Made by a program: the position numbers and the translations under genes. From NCBI GenBank assembly GCA_900045905.1, contig FCNS01000037.1:248001-312000 (forward strand): 64,000 bases of DNA, in the 5' to 3' direction. Position 1 is the stretch's first letter. Each line of letters starts with the position of its first letter. The notes beneath the pieces were generated by a model, which searched no databases, was not told where the DNA came from, and saw only the letters and a program-made list of their open reading frames with translations. The stretch comes from Clostridiales bacterium CHKCI001. GTDB taxonomy: Bacteria; Bacillota; Clostridia; Lachnospirales; Lachnospiraceae. Shown here piece by piece: positions 27,048 through 35,291 of the stretch.

Positions 27048-27203
27048 TTAAATTTCCATATCATCCATATCTGTATAATCACAGCAATATGATTCTATTT
27101 CCTTTAAATCTGCATCAATTTCCTCCATTGTCTTTGTTCCTGTATTATTGATGAACATTTTCAGATCATATATACATGACCATAGTTTAGATATTATTTT
27201 CAA
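27048..27203 (-). CDS. Small phage ORF, unknown (possible TTG start)
   Basis: An open frame of 51 codons from TTG at 27203 (or 36 codons from an ATG at 27158) with an acidic C-terminal half (MEEIDADLKEIES...). It overlaps the 3' end of the tail chaperone gene by 17 nt. No strong ribosome site is visible, so it may depend on translational coupling. Small proteins (XkdX type) are common at this position in siphophages, but the sequence does not clearly match. Confidence 0.35.
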   Translation of the reverse strand: MKIISKLWSCIYDLKMFINNTGTKTMEEIDADLKEIESYCCDYTDMDDMEI

Positions 27204-27594
27204 CTTTGTCATTCTTATCACTCGGTTTTACTGGCCACTCAATTTCAAAAGGAAATCCCTCCTGCTTCGGCAAATCTCTAAGAGCTTGTCTATATAACGC
27301 CCATTCATTCGTCAGAACTTCTCCCAGCTCTTTAAGAAAAGTGAGCCATTCCTCAACTGTCTCAGGTTTATTTGGAACTTTAAGTTTAAACCTATCCAAT
27401 ATAACTTCTTTATCACTTTCATTCAAAAGTCGATTTCTAATAGACCGTGCAATAGTAGCAGCGGCCTCCTCATCCTGTTGCTTTATGGCGTTGCTAAGTG
27501 CTTTTTCTTGTATCTCTATTGTATTTGCCTGGATACTCTCTGCAATCTTTTCCATCTTTCGTAACCGTTCTTCTTTTTTTACTACAATTTCCAT
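27187..27594 (-). CDS. Phage tail (fibre) assembly chaperone-like protein
   Basis: 135 residues, ATG at 27594 with AGGAGG at 9-nt spacing. The segment EWALYRQALRDLPKQEGFPF followed by EIEWP is the typical motif of caudoviral tail-assembly chaperones. The N-terminal half is helical and charged. It overlaps the 3' end of the DGR reverse transcriptase by 101 nt in a different frame. It lies just downstream of the diversified receptor gene and likely assists folding or attachment of that tail-tip protein (inference). Confidence 0.75.
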   Translation of the reverse strand: MEIVVKKEERLRKMEKIAESIQANTIEIQEKALSNAIKQQDEEAAATIARSIRNRLLNESDKEVILDRFKLKVPNKPETVEEWLTFLKELGEVLTNEWALYRQALRDLPKQEGFPFEIEWPVKPSDKNDKVENNI

Positions 27595-28870
27595 ACGGTG
27601 CTACCTCCTTATATAATTCATAATAATATTTTCTCATTTTATGTATCATTGCTTTTGTATTGCCACGCTCAGCATTTGCACACCAGGAACGAAAATTATC
27701 TTGAACTGCTTTCATTGTAATTTCTCCAGTTTCCAATTTTTCTTTGAATTTTCTCATCTTTCTACGCTGCTTTATGATTGATTTTTTATTCATTTTTCGT
27801 ACAACTTTTCCTGTATTTGTGAGAATATATCTCCATTTTAAAAACTTTACTCCTTGAGAAATTCTATATATTCCACTCTTTTTGTTAAGTGCAAGATTTA
27901 ATGTTTCAACATAATGTTTAATTTCATCATAACAATAACTTAAATATTTCTTGTCATTATGAATGAGTAGAAAATCATCCATATAGCGAACATAATGTTT
28001 TATGTGCAGCCGTTCTTTTATAAAATGATCTAATCCATTTAAAACAGATAGTTCTGTTATCTGTGAAACTTGGCTTCCTAATCCAATACCTGAAAACGTT
28101 TCCCTTGTAATCCATTCAAAGATAAACTCCTGATTTTCCAATTTCAAATCAGTCTTTAAAAGAAGATCCTCCATCTTTTTGTGTGATATCATAATCATTT
28201 CATCTACCTTACCTGGAGTTTTTATTTTTGCATCTATAACTTTCATTCTTTCTAATGCAAGAGAATATGCAATTTTACCTGCATTTTCTTCTTTTACTCC
28301 AAATTCAATAAGCTTATCTTCAATTAAAGGAGTACAAAAACTTTCAATGATTACACATGAACTTGCTACTGCTTCTTCATCCTCTATGGCTCTACATAAA
28401 GCTTTCTGTGCAACAACATGCTGTGTGGATGGGAAAAACTTCTGTATATCACATTGCAATACCCATCCATCAGACGTCTTATTTTTTCGAAAATATCTCC
28501 GTAAATGGATGGCAAGTCTATCTAATGCATCATCCACTCCCTTTCCTTTTTGGCAGGCACAATTATCACGAATATATCTTTTTGTTGTCTGTGGATATAA
28601 GATATTATCACAAATGCTTCGTTGATACTGCCTATCTTGAATACGTGTAGCCAGAATGTCCCTTTTCTTTGGCTCATAAATTTTAAACCGTTGATATTGA
28701 GACATTTTATAAGTGCCATTTAAGAGAGACTGCCGTAGCTTGTAAGTATTCTTCAGTGCATTGATAGAATATCCAGCTACAGAATCTTTCCACATAACGT
28801 TTCGCTGGCTCTTTTGTAGACCTTTGTAAAGTTCATGAAAACTAATTGCATGTTCATATTCTTTTCCCAT
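27494..28870 (-). CDS. DGR reverse transcriptase
   Basis: 458 residues from the ATG at 28870 (a GTG at 28915 is the alternative). It makes cDNA from the template repeat RNA with errors opposite adenines. The catalytic box is YMDD (VRYMDDFLLI), and the motif before it is GIGLGSQ, the GxxxSQ form typical of DGR enzymes, where other RTs have QGxxxSP. LQCDIQKFFPS is the first catalytic Asp region. The last 34 residues are read across the start of the tail chaperone gene in another frame. Confidence 0.95.
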   Translation of the reverse strand: MGKEYEHAISFHELYKGLQKSQRNVMWKDSVAGYSINALKNTYKLRQSLLNGTYKMSQYQRFKIYEPKKRDILATRIQDRQYQRSICDNILYPQTTKRYIRDNCACQKGKGVDDALDRLAIHLRRYFRKNKTSDGWVLQCDIQKFFPSTQHVVAQKALCRAIEDEEAVASSCVIIESFCTPLIEDKLIEFGVKEENAGKIAYSLALERMKVIDAKIKTPGKVDEMIMISHKKMEDLLLKTDLKLENQEFIFEWITRETFSGIGLGSQVSQITELSVLNGLDHFIKERLHIKHYVRYMDDFLLIHNDKKYLSYCYDEIKHYVETLNLALNKKSGIYRISQGVKFLKWRYILTNTGKVVRKMNKKSIIKQRRKMRKFKEKLETGEITMKAVQDNFRSWCANAERGNTKAMIHKMRKYYYELYKEVAPYGNCSKKRRTVTKDGKDCREYPGKYNRDTRKST

Positions 28871-29011
28871 AATATGTCCAGTGCTAATACTGATACTATC
28901 TCGTAAGATAATCACGTCACTGGCTCTTATTCCCCCTTTCGAGGTGAGTGTAGTACTCCTTGTGTGAGTTGCACGGATTTCAACTAGAGTCTACTTTAAA
29001 CTGGCTTTTCT

Positions 29012-29135
29012 CACAATCCACAGCCACGCCGTTACTGTTGTTCGCATTGTTGTTCGAAAGAGAACCATCTGTATTCACATTGCGCACGTTATTCGCATTC
29101 GAAGGATTCGGGCTACGCAACCACCAGTACCGAGC
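29012..29135 (-). repeat. DGR template repeat (TR)
   Basis: 124 bp between avd and the RT gene, matching the variable repeat at 29636-29759 at a constant offset of 624 bp. Fifteen positions differ, every one at T on the plus strand (A in the template sense): 29017, 29033, 29038, 29041, 29050, 29051, 29074, 29075, 29080, 29081, 29089, 29090, 29093, 29099 and 29107. Read in the target frame it is asparagine-rich (AAY codons), the usual DGR design. Confidence 0.97.
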
Positions 29136-29157
29136 TAATAGCACTACACTCATTCAA

Positions 29158-29565
29158 TTAAAAAACATAGCGTTCTTTATCACTACGTTTCCATCGTTGT
29201 AATAAACTCTCTGTCTCAACTACTAAGCCTGTCCAGCACTCAATTCTTTCTGAATCTATTGAGAGAACTTTATAAGCAATTTCCATAAGCGTTAACATTG
29301 CCTCACATCTACTATATGCCTCAATTTGTTGTTGCCTCCGATAAATATAATCTTCTTTTGTCTCCACATTGACAGCATTTGCTCTTCTGATACAGCTCAT
29401 TATTGCTAACGCTTCGCTTACAATCGGTTGAGTAAGAATCCAACGATCACGCTTTGGAAAGTTTTTTTCATTTTTGCAGATTGTTATTGTATAAACGCAC
29501 ATCTCACGTGCCTTTACCAATACACTTAGCTTTCCTTCTTGCCTTTTTGCTTTTATTACACTCAC
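29158..29565 (-). CDS. avd: Avd, DGR accessory variability determinant
   Basis: 135-residue basic, all-helical protein expected to form the pentameric four-helix-bundle barrel that binds the RT and template RNA. It sits between the target gene and TR, the standard order target-avd-TR-RT. Sequence features (SEALAIMSCIRRANAVN, YIYRRQQQIEAYSRCEAML) resemble the Avd / 23S intervening-sequence protein family. The ATG at 29565 follows GGAGGAGA. Confidence 0.9.
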   Translation of the reverse strand: MSVIKAKRQEGKLSVLVKAREMCVYTITICKNEKNFPKRDRWILTQPIVSEALAIMSCIRRANAVNVETKEDYIYRRQQQIEAYSRCEAMLTLMEIAYKVLSIDSERIECWTGLVVETESLLQRWKRSDKERYVF

Positions 29566-29578
29566 TTCATCTCCTCCT

Positions 29579-29615
29579 TCCTAGATTCATCACCTATCGG
29601 TGCTGCAATCTAGGA
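29579..29615. other. DGR hairpin/cruciform downstream of the variable repeat
   Basis: TCCTAGATT (29579-29587) pairs with AATCTAGGA (29607-29615), and an inner CACC/GGTG stem closes a 4-nt loop. It starts 10 bp past the stop of the target gene. DGRs such as that of phage BPP-1 need a hairpin with a 4-nt loop at this place for efficient homing; this is a candidate equivalent. Confidence 0.7.
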
Positions 29616-29624
29616 TTTTTTAGA

Positions 29625-30788
29625 TTAACAGATAACACAAGCCACAGCCACGCCGTAACTGCTGCTCGCATTGGCGTTCGAAAGAGAACCATCTGTAGGC
29701 ACAAGGCGCACGAAATGCGCATACGAAGGAATCGGGCTACGCAACCACCAGTACCGAGCAGTTTCTGCATTATATTTGATACGATCTGTATTTGTTGCTT
29801 CATTATAATATGGAAATTGTGTACCATCTGCAAGATTATTTTCACTACCACCGAATATCTCAGAATGAGACGCTAAATAGAACCGATCCTTCGTTGTATA
29901 TATCTTACTCAGATTTCCGTCAATTTCAAATACAGAATTTGTCTTTGTTAAATGATCACATTCACTTACAACAGACAAAAAATCTTCATCAAATCCTTTC
30001 ATAAATCCATCTGTATTTGCAGTCCATGATGGAGGACGATCAAACTTAGTTTGTGGTGTCCAAACAGACCCTGCTTCTACATTACTGTTTAGGAACTGTC
30101 TTATAGCACTTTCTTCCCAATTATTGGAACCGTATCTAACACGATGAATATGATTCATATTCGCCGTTTTTCCGTCAGTTGTTCCGAGATTTGTACCTGA
30201 TGTTCCCTCTGTGACAGTAACCGTTTCTAAAGCAGATGTACTTTCCCGTGAAGAATATGTGCTTATTTTTGTAGCTGTAGATTGTGTATTATATGCCCAT
30301 GGAAACATAATTACACCGCCAGCTGGAACAGGTCTGGTGAGAGTGAATTGAATATTCTTCCCTCCACCATAGTTTGTATCATATCCAGACAGTAACGAAA
30401 AGTAATAGGTTCCTGCTACTAATTGTGTTTCTGCATAATACAAAGCTTCTACTGCATCATATTGCATTGAATTAACAATACAATCATGACTTAGAAGTGT
30501 CATGCTATGTTCACTTTCTTCTTCCAAGTTATAATCATGGGCTACTACATCCCAGATTATTTCTCCATACACAGAATGAGAACACCGTAGCTGAGTGCCA
30601 ATCGGAAATACATCTGCTCCATATCCTTCTTTGATCAATTGTTGTACGACCTTCCAGTTGTCTACCATTCCTAACATATTTACAATGTCGTTTATTTTGT
30701 TTGAGTTTTTCAGTATCCCTTCTTCCATATTATTTAAGTCTTTCGCTTGAATTACTTCTCCATTTTCCCATATCTTCTTTTCGTACAT
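29625..30788 (-). CDS. DGR-diversified receptor-binding protein (C-type lectin-like C-terminus)
   Basis: 387 residues from the ATG at 30788 (GAGAGGG upstream; an in-frame ATG at 30809 overlaps the previous stop). The N-terminus (WENGEVIQAKDLNNMEEGI) resembles virion-attachment segments of tail fibres. The C-terminal half is a DUF6273/C-type-lectin-like domain ending in the variable repeat: YWWLRSP, TDGSLS and GVAVAC frame ten replaced Asn codons and one Asp codon. It is expected to sit at the tail tip and bind variable host surface ligands. The gene follows the large tail protein, as expected for a receptor-binding protein. Confidence 0.93.
   Translation of the reverse strand: MYEKKIWENGEVIQAKDLNNMEEGILKNSNKINDIVNMLGMVDNWKVVQQLIKEGYGADVFPIGTQLRCSHSVYGEIIWDVVAHDYNLEEESEHSMTLLSHDCIVNSMQYDAVEALYYAETQLVAGTYYFSLLSGYDTNYGGGKNIQFTLTRPVPAGGVIMFPWAYNTQSTATKISTYSSRESTSALETVTVTEGTSGTNLGTTDGKTANMNHIHRVRYGSNNWEESAIRQFLNSNVEAGSVWTPQTKFDRPPSWTANTDGFMKGFDEDFLSVVSECDHLTKTNSVFEIDGNLSKIYTTKDRFYLASHSEIFGGSENNLADGTQFPYYNEATNTDRIKYNAETARYWWLRSPIPSYAHFVRLVPTDGSLSNANASSSYGVAVACVIC
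29636..29759 (-). repeat. DGR variable repeat (VR)
   Basis: Last part of the target gene, 88% identical to TR with substitutions only at TR adenines. Relative to TR, Asn codons became Ile, Tyr, His, Phe, Leu, Pro, Ala, Ser, Ser and Tyr, and one Asp became Ala. The first and last parts are invariant, as expected for priming and homing ends. Confidence 0.97.
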
Positions 30789-30801
30789 ACCATTATCCCT
30801 C

Positions 30802-33800
30802 TCATTCATTTATTAGTTTTTCTGCCTCTTCTTTTGTAATCTCTTTCCAAAATCTCTCATCTATACCTTCTCCACCTGGTTCCCAGGTATTTTGTATATC
30901 TAAAGCATTTTGATAATACTTGCCATTATGCGTAACTACTGCGCCTGGTTGATACTCACTAGAAACACCATCCCACGCTTTCCACTCTGGAATGATATTA
31001 GGCTGCTCTGTACCTGTTTCATTACCCCCTTCCAGTTTTTCAATTCTATCCTTAATGGTTTCGATTTCTTGTAATACTATTGCAATCAGGCTTTCCAATT
31101 CTGGAGCTTGCGTATCTGGATTAGCATACTCAGATATCAATTGTATAAGTTCTTCTCTCTGTTCACTTGTGAGTACCCCTTCGATCCACAATGTATCCAC
31201 TTTATTTTTTATATCGCTTACAACAAAATTCCTAGATTCAATTGTAAACTTTATGATTTCGTACATGCTGTAACCTCCTCTATCCTTTCGCATTTTTGAC
31301 AGTATATCTATTTTATTTGTACAGAAATCAACTTGTTTTGATAGAGCTTTTAAGGCGTTACATACAATCGAAACGTAAGAGTACAGGTTAATTGCCGTGC
31401 CATCGGGCGTAACTATTTCTTCAGGGCAATCTCTTTCAATTATCAGCCCAGTTTGTTCTCCTAAATCTTCAAATCCTTTCAGTGTGTAATTGAATACTCG
31501 AGAATTTTTGATTATTTGCAACGCCTCATCTGGATTAGTTACTCTTATATCTTTTTTGGCTTTTTCTGTACTTGTCTGAGTTAATGTTGTACATTCGATT
31601 GCATTCGCAACTGTAGATGCATCGATATGGAATTTTCCATCGGTGTGGTATCTCCAGATCGCACCTCCAGCACCATTATTTCGCTCTTTGTGATACATTC
31701 CAACATATGTGGAACTATTGTAGCCGCTGTAAAAATAGACTGTTCCATGTGGTGATCCTGCGTAGTTAAAGACTAGTTGAGCCTCCCCTCCTGCCTGATC
31801 CAACATAAGAATTGTTTTCCCATTTGTATGATGGTTTTGCTTGATCTTCAATATTCCGTCCTCACGGAAAATATTTAACAGATCACCCTTCCACGTAGCA
31901 GTGTCATCGTAAAAATCGAATACATTCCCAGCATAAAGACGTTTCGCCCATACGGTACCATTTCTGGATACTTTGTATGGAGCGTCTGTGTTACCACTCC
32001 CCAGTTTTTCATTTGTTTCTCCTGCCCAAAATGCATAGATGTTATCCACTCCTGTACTCATACCATTGCAGTAGTCTTCCGATTGTCCGTAGATCCGCTT
32101 TGTCGATAATTTAAATCCAGATAACGTTTTTGAAAGTTCGGACCAATCTGATACTGCAATATAAGTACCATTTATGTATAGTTGTCCGTCTTTCATGAAA
32201 ATCCCCTGCAGCTTTCCATTATTAGTTAAAATGTTAAATACTTCTGATTGAGTTAAATTATCTACATCTCTTACAATTGCAACGCCTTGCATATCTAACG
32301 TTTGTGTCGTTCCTCCTGCTGCATATAAAATGCAACGTATATTTTTTACATTATTTGATGTTGGAGTATGAATATGAGAGTGCTCATTACTGCTTGATTT
32401 GTATTTTTGCACGTAATTTGTTCCATCGGTTGTTTCAGACACGATAAAACGACCGCTGTAATTAGTCCGTTCTGCACTTGTGCCATCCCTGTAAAAAGCC
32501 GTAAATGTGACTGATTTCGGGGAATATACATCATCCGCCCCTTGTTTTATTACAAGCGTGTCAGCTTGCAACATATAACTTCTTCCATCCGCCCCTTTTG
32601 CTAGTGACCACGTGTAGCTGTTTACATCTGTGCTATCCGCTTGTGTAAAATCTACATACTGTCCAATATATTTCCCAGGTGTTTCTCCGTTGTTTGATGT
32701 AAAATTTATTCCACCATCATCGCTATACTTGATATGCAGATAGCTTGTTTTTCCATCTACTCCGTCTTGCCCAGGAAGTCCAGTTGACCCCTGTTTTGTT
32801 TTTGAGATCGAAAAACGTTTTGAGATAGCAAGGTTTGCATAAAATGCTACTATCTCCACGTATCCGTTGTCAGTAGCAAGGTAATCTACCTTGTAACGTT
32901 TGAGCACATCATTCCAGCTACCTGTTATCCCTATAGAAGGAGATATGTCATATTCCACAGCTTCACTATTAGTTATATCTATTGTTCCAATAAATACTTT
33001 TACATCAGTATAACATTCTGTATAATCGCCATTACTTCCCTCAGAATCTGTCGCAATACCCTGAAATTCATTTGACAGCTGCATTGTTAGTGTTCGGATT
33101 TTGGCAATTTTATCATCTATCTTTCCATCTACATAATCCTGTACTGTCTGTTCATCGACCTTAAAAGCATCTCCTGATAATCGGAATTCTCCAGTATCAA
33201 GATTCCAGTAATTCCTTCCTAATTTATCAGACAAAATACCTGTAATAATTGCATTCGCTACAATTCCTTTTGCTGTTATTGCGGTTGTGAAATCCCAATC
33301 TCTTCCATCTGCTGTCCTTTGTACAGCAATCTGCAATCCTTGCGTTCCCCATACCATACAACCATATAAGACACTTTCTGGATCAGTATCCTCTACTACA
33401 AAAGCACGTCCTTCTACTTTCTCTGCAACAGTAGATTGTAAACGCAACTGAGTATAAATTCCATTTAAGATTCCTTGTACTTTTTCAGCCATTAAAGATC
33501 CATCTGGCCGTATTGTATTTTCTATTTTATTATGATCTTTATCTAACTGAGTAAAATAATCATATTTATATGATCCAATTGTAATAGATAAATTTCTTTC
33601 TAAAATACAATCGTATAAAACTCTTATTGTTCTTGCCTGGAACTCCAAATTATAAGGATCATAAGTACATGTAACTGTATCACCAAGCTTCACATCTTCT
33701 GAAAATTTAAATTCTTTGTATTCTGGTGTTTCCGATAAGGATATAATGTCAATCTCCACTGTCATTTTTGGTATATCGACTCCAGAATCGAAAAGTCTCT

Positions 33801-34599
33801 GAACTTCTTTTCTCAAAGTCAGATTTAATTCTTCTTGCGTATATCCTTCTTCTGAGCTCTGTGCATCTGTTTCTAATTTTAAAGATTCAAATTTTTGTAA
33901 CGAGGTATAAACAACTGGATAATTTCCAATTCTAGGAGAATCAATATACTTTTTATCTGTTGATAGCATCACTCCATTATAAGCAATTGGGTAAATACGT
34001 GTAATTAACTCAGAATTATCGATTTTAATACTTATTCCATTTATATTTTTTCCAAACTCTGCACGAAATCCATAATCGCCACCCACACGGTCGTATACCT
34101 TTATTTTGAAATTATCATATAGAACCTCTCCACCCCAGCGATTTAAAAATGCTTGATCATCATCCCCTGACAAGGCCTCAAGAAAATTCTTTCTTACATA
34201 ATAAGCTGTATTTGCGGTTGTTATATTCGATTCTGCTGCAAATTTACTTCCAGAAAGCATTATATTTAACGCTTCTTGCCCAGTCTTTCCTGTTGGTCTT
34301 ACATCTTCCAAAAATACTTCATTTCCAGCGTCTAAAAAAACAGGGTATGCAGACCCTGTTAGATAATAATCTGTTTTATCTATATTTTCTAATCGAAAAA
34401 GTTGTGTTCCATATGGTGTTGGGACGGATACTATTGCTCCTGAATTCCAGTCTTCTGCTACTTCATAATTAATTGGCACTTCTATATCTAGTATCCAACT
34501 TCCATTTAGATTTATATCTAGCTCGCATTTTGTTGGAAATAATATATGGTCTCCGTTGTGTTGAAAGTCCTCATTTTCAATTTTATAAAGTTGTATCAT
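30802..34599 (-). CDS. Large tail protein: tail-associated N-domain, collagen-like segment, S74 chaperone, carbohydrate-binding C-terminus
   Basis: 1265 residues from the ATG at 34599 (overlaps the Dit stop as ATGA). The N-terminal ~370 residues resemble prophage tail-associated (Tal-like) structural proteins. A short collagen-like stretch (GSTGLPGQDGVDGK) lies near 630. Around 1035-1110, STEKAKKDI and the helical tail match a peptidase_S74 intramolecular chaperone with its Ser-Lys dyad. The last ~154 residues hold a coiled coil and a chitin-binding-like YQPGAVVTHNGKYY...W motif. A strong internal ribosome site and ATG at 31266 could express that last part alone. Confidence 0.85.
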   Translation of the reverse strand: MIQLYKIENEDFQHNGDHILFPTKCELDINLNGSWILDIEVPINYEVAEDWNSGAIVSVPTPYGTQLFRLENIDKTDYYLTGSAYPVFLDAGNEVFLEDVRPTGKTGQEALNIMLSGSKFAAESNITTANTAYYVRKNFLEALSGDDDQAFLNRWGGEVLYDNFKIKVYDRVGGDYGFRAEFGKNINGISIKIDNSELITRIYPIAYNGVMLSTDKKYIDSPRIGNYPVVYTSLQKFESLKLETDAQSSEEGYTQEELNLTLRKEVQRLFDSGVDIPKMTVEIDIISLSETPEYKEFKFSEDVKLGDTVTCTYDPYNLEFQARTIRVLYDCILERNLSITIGSYKYDYFTQLDKDHNKIENTIRPDGSLMAEKVQGILNGIYTQLRLQSTVAEKVEGRAFVVEDTDPESVLYGCMVWGTQGLQIAVQRTADGRDWDFTTAITAKGIVANAIITGILSDKLGRNYWNLDTGEFRLSGDAFKVDEQTVQDYVDGKIDDKIAKIRTLTMQLSNEFQGIATDSEGSNGDYTECYTDVKVFIGTIDITNSEAVEYDISPSIGITGSWNDVLKRYKVDYLATDNGYVEIVAFYANLAISKRFSISKTKQGSTGLPGQDGVDGKTSYLHIKYSDDGGINFTSNNGETPGKYIGQYVDFTQADSTDVNSYTWSLAKGADGRSYMLQADTLVIKQGADDVYSPKSVTFTAFYRDGTSAERTNYSGRFIVSETTDGTNYVQKYKSSSNEHSHIHTPTSNNVKNIRCILYAAGGTTQTLDMQGVAIVRDVDNLTQSEVFNILTNNGKLQGIFMKDGQLYINGTYIAVSDWSELSKTLSGFKLSTKRIYGQSEDYCNGMSTGVDNIYAFWAGETNEKLGSGNTDAPYKVSRNGTVWAKRLYAGNVFDFYDDTATWKGDLLNIFREDGILKIKQNHHTNGKTILMLDQAGGEAQLVFNYAGSPHGTVYFYSGYNSSTYVGMYHKERNNGAGGAIWRYHTDGKFHIDASTVANAIECTTLTQTSTEKAKKDIRVTNPDEALQIIKNSRVFNYTLKGFEDLGEQTGLIIERDCPEEIVTPDGTAINLYSYVSIVCNALKALSKQVDFCTNKIDILSKMRKDRGGYSMYEIIKFTIESRNFVVSDIKNKVDTLWIEGVLTSEQREELIQLISEYANPDTQAPELESLIAIVLQEIETIKDRIEKLEGGNETGTEQPNIIPEWKAWDGVSSEYQPGAVVTHNGKYYQNALDIQNTWEPGGEGIDERFWKEITKEEAEKLINE

Positions 34600-35291
34600 A
34601 ACGTCCTCCAATATGGTGCTATCATAACATTGAATCCTGTTGTTATGCTAAATGTATTTATGCCTGGTTCTAAAAAAAGTGTAGAATAAAATCCTTTCAC
34701 ATTTGTATTAGCTACTTTATCTTCTGTGTACGCAATCATCTTTTCCGAATCAATAAAAATTGCACCAGGTACCTGAATTTGAAATTCTTTTGCATCTTTC
34801 TTTAATACGCACAATCCGTTTCCTTCTATTTTATAAACTGGCTTCGATAACATGTAATTATTCATTATGTTCCCTGAAAAACTCTGGAATTGATCCGAAT
34901 TTACAAGATACATATATGGATCGCATACAAACTTAATCTCAGCATTTCCAAGTCTTCCGCTTCTTTGGATTACTGAAATTTCTGCATATTTTACTTTTCT
35001 AAAGAAATTAAAATCATCCGAAAATTCTAATTTTTTATTATATGTACCAATAACCCATGCTTTTAATTTTCTGCACATAATCCCAAAGGAATTCTCATTC
35101 TCTGCCATAAAATTTACTGACACTTCTATTTCAGCATCGTTATACATTTTTGTATGAAAATATAAAATTCCATCTCTACTAGGTATATTATACGCTTCCT
35201 TCTTTTCCGTAATCTCAGGATAATCTGGACGTTTAACCACATAAATTCCTAAACTACTTGCACTAATGCCATTAGATATTATATCATACAT
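34596..35291 (-). CDS. Distal tail protein (Dit-like)
   Basis: 231 residues located between tape measure and the Tal-like protein, the fixed position of Dit in siphophages. The N-terminal half matches the Dit hub fold pattern (DGILYFHTKMYNDAEIEVSVNF, then YAEISVIQRSGRLGNAEIKFVCDPYMY). It forms the hexameric hub at the tube tip onto which receptor proteins attach. Its ATG shares one base with the tape-measure stop, showing translational coupling. Confidence 0.85.
   Translation of the reverse strand: MYDIISNGISASSLGIYVVKRPDYPEITEKKEAYNIPSRDGILYFHTKMYNDAEIEVSVNFMAENENSFGIMCRKLKAWVIGTYNKKLEFSDDFNFFRKVKYAEISVIQRSGRLGNAEIKFVCDPYMYLVNSDQFQSFSGNIMNNYMLSKPVYKIEGNGLCVLKKDAKEFQIQVPGAIFIDSEKMIAYTEDKVANTNVKGFYSTLFLEPGINTFSITTGFNVMIAPYWRTL

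Noticed and set aside
28179..28625. 148-codon plus-strand frame opposite the reverse transcriptase
   Set aside because: Antisense shadow of a strongly supported RT gene; no promoter, ribosome site or recognisable domain.
29012..29759. TR/VR pair considered as CRISPR-like or simple duplication
   Set aside because: Only two copies, and all differences are at adenines beside an RT and Avd, which only a DGR explains.
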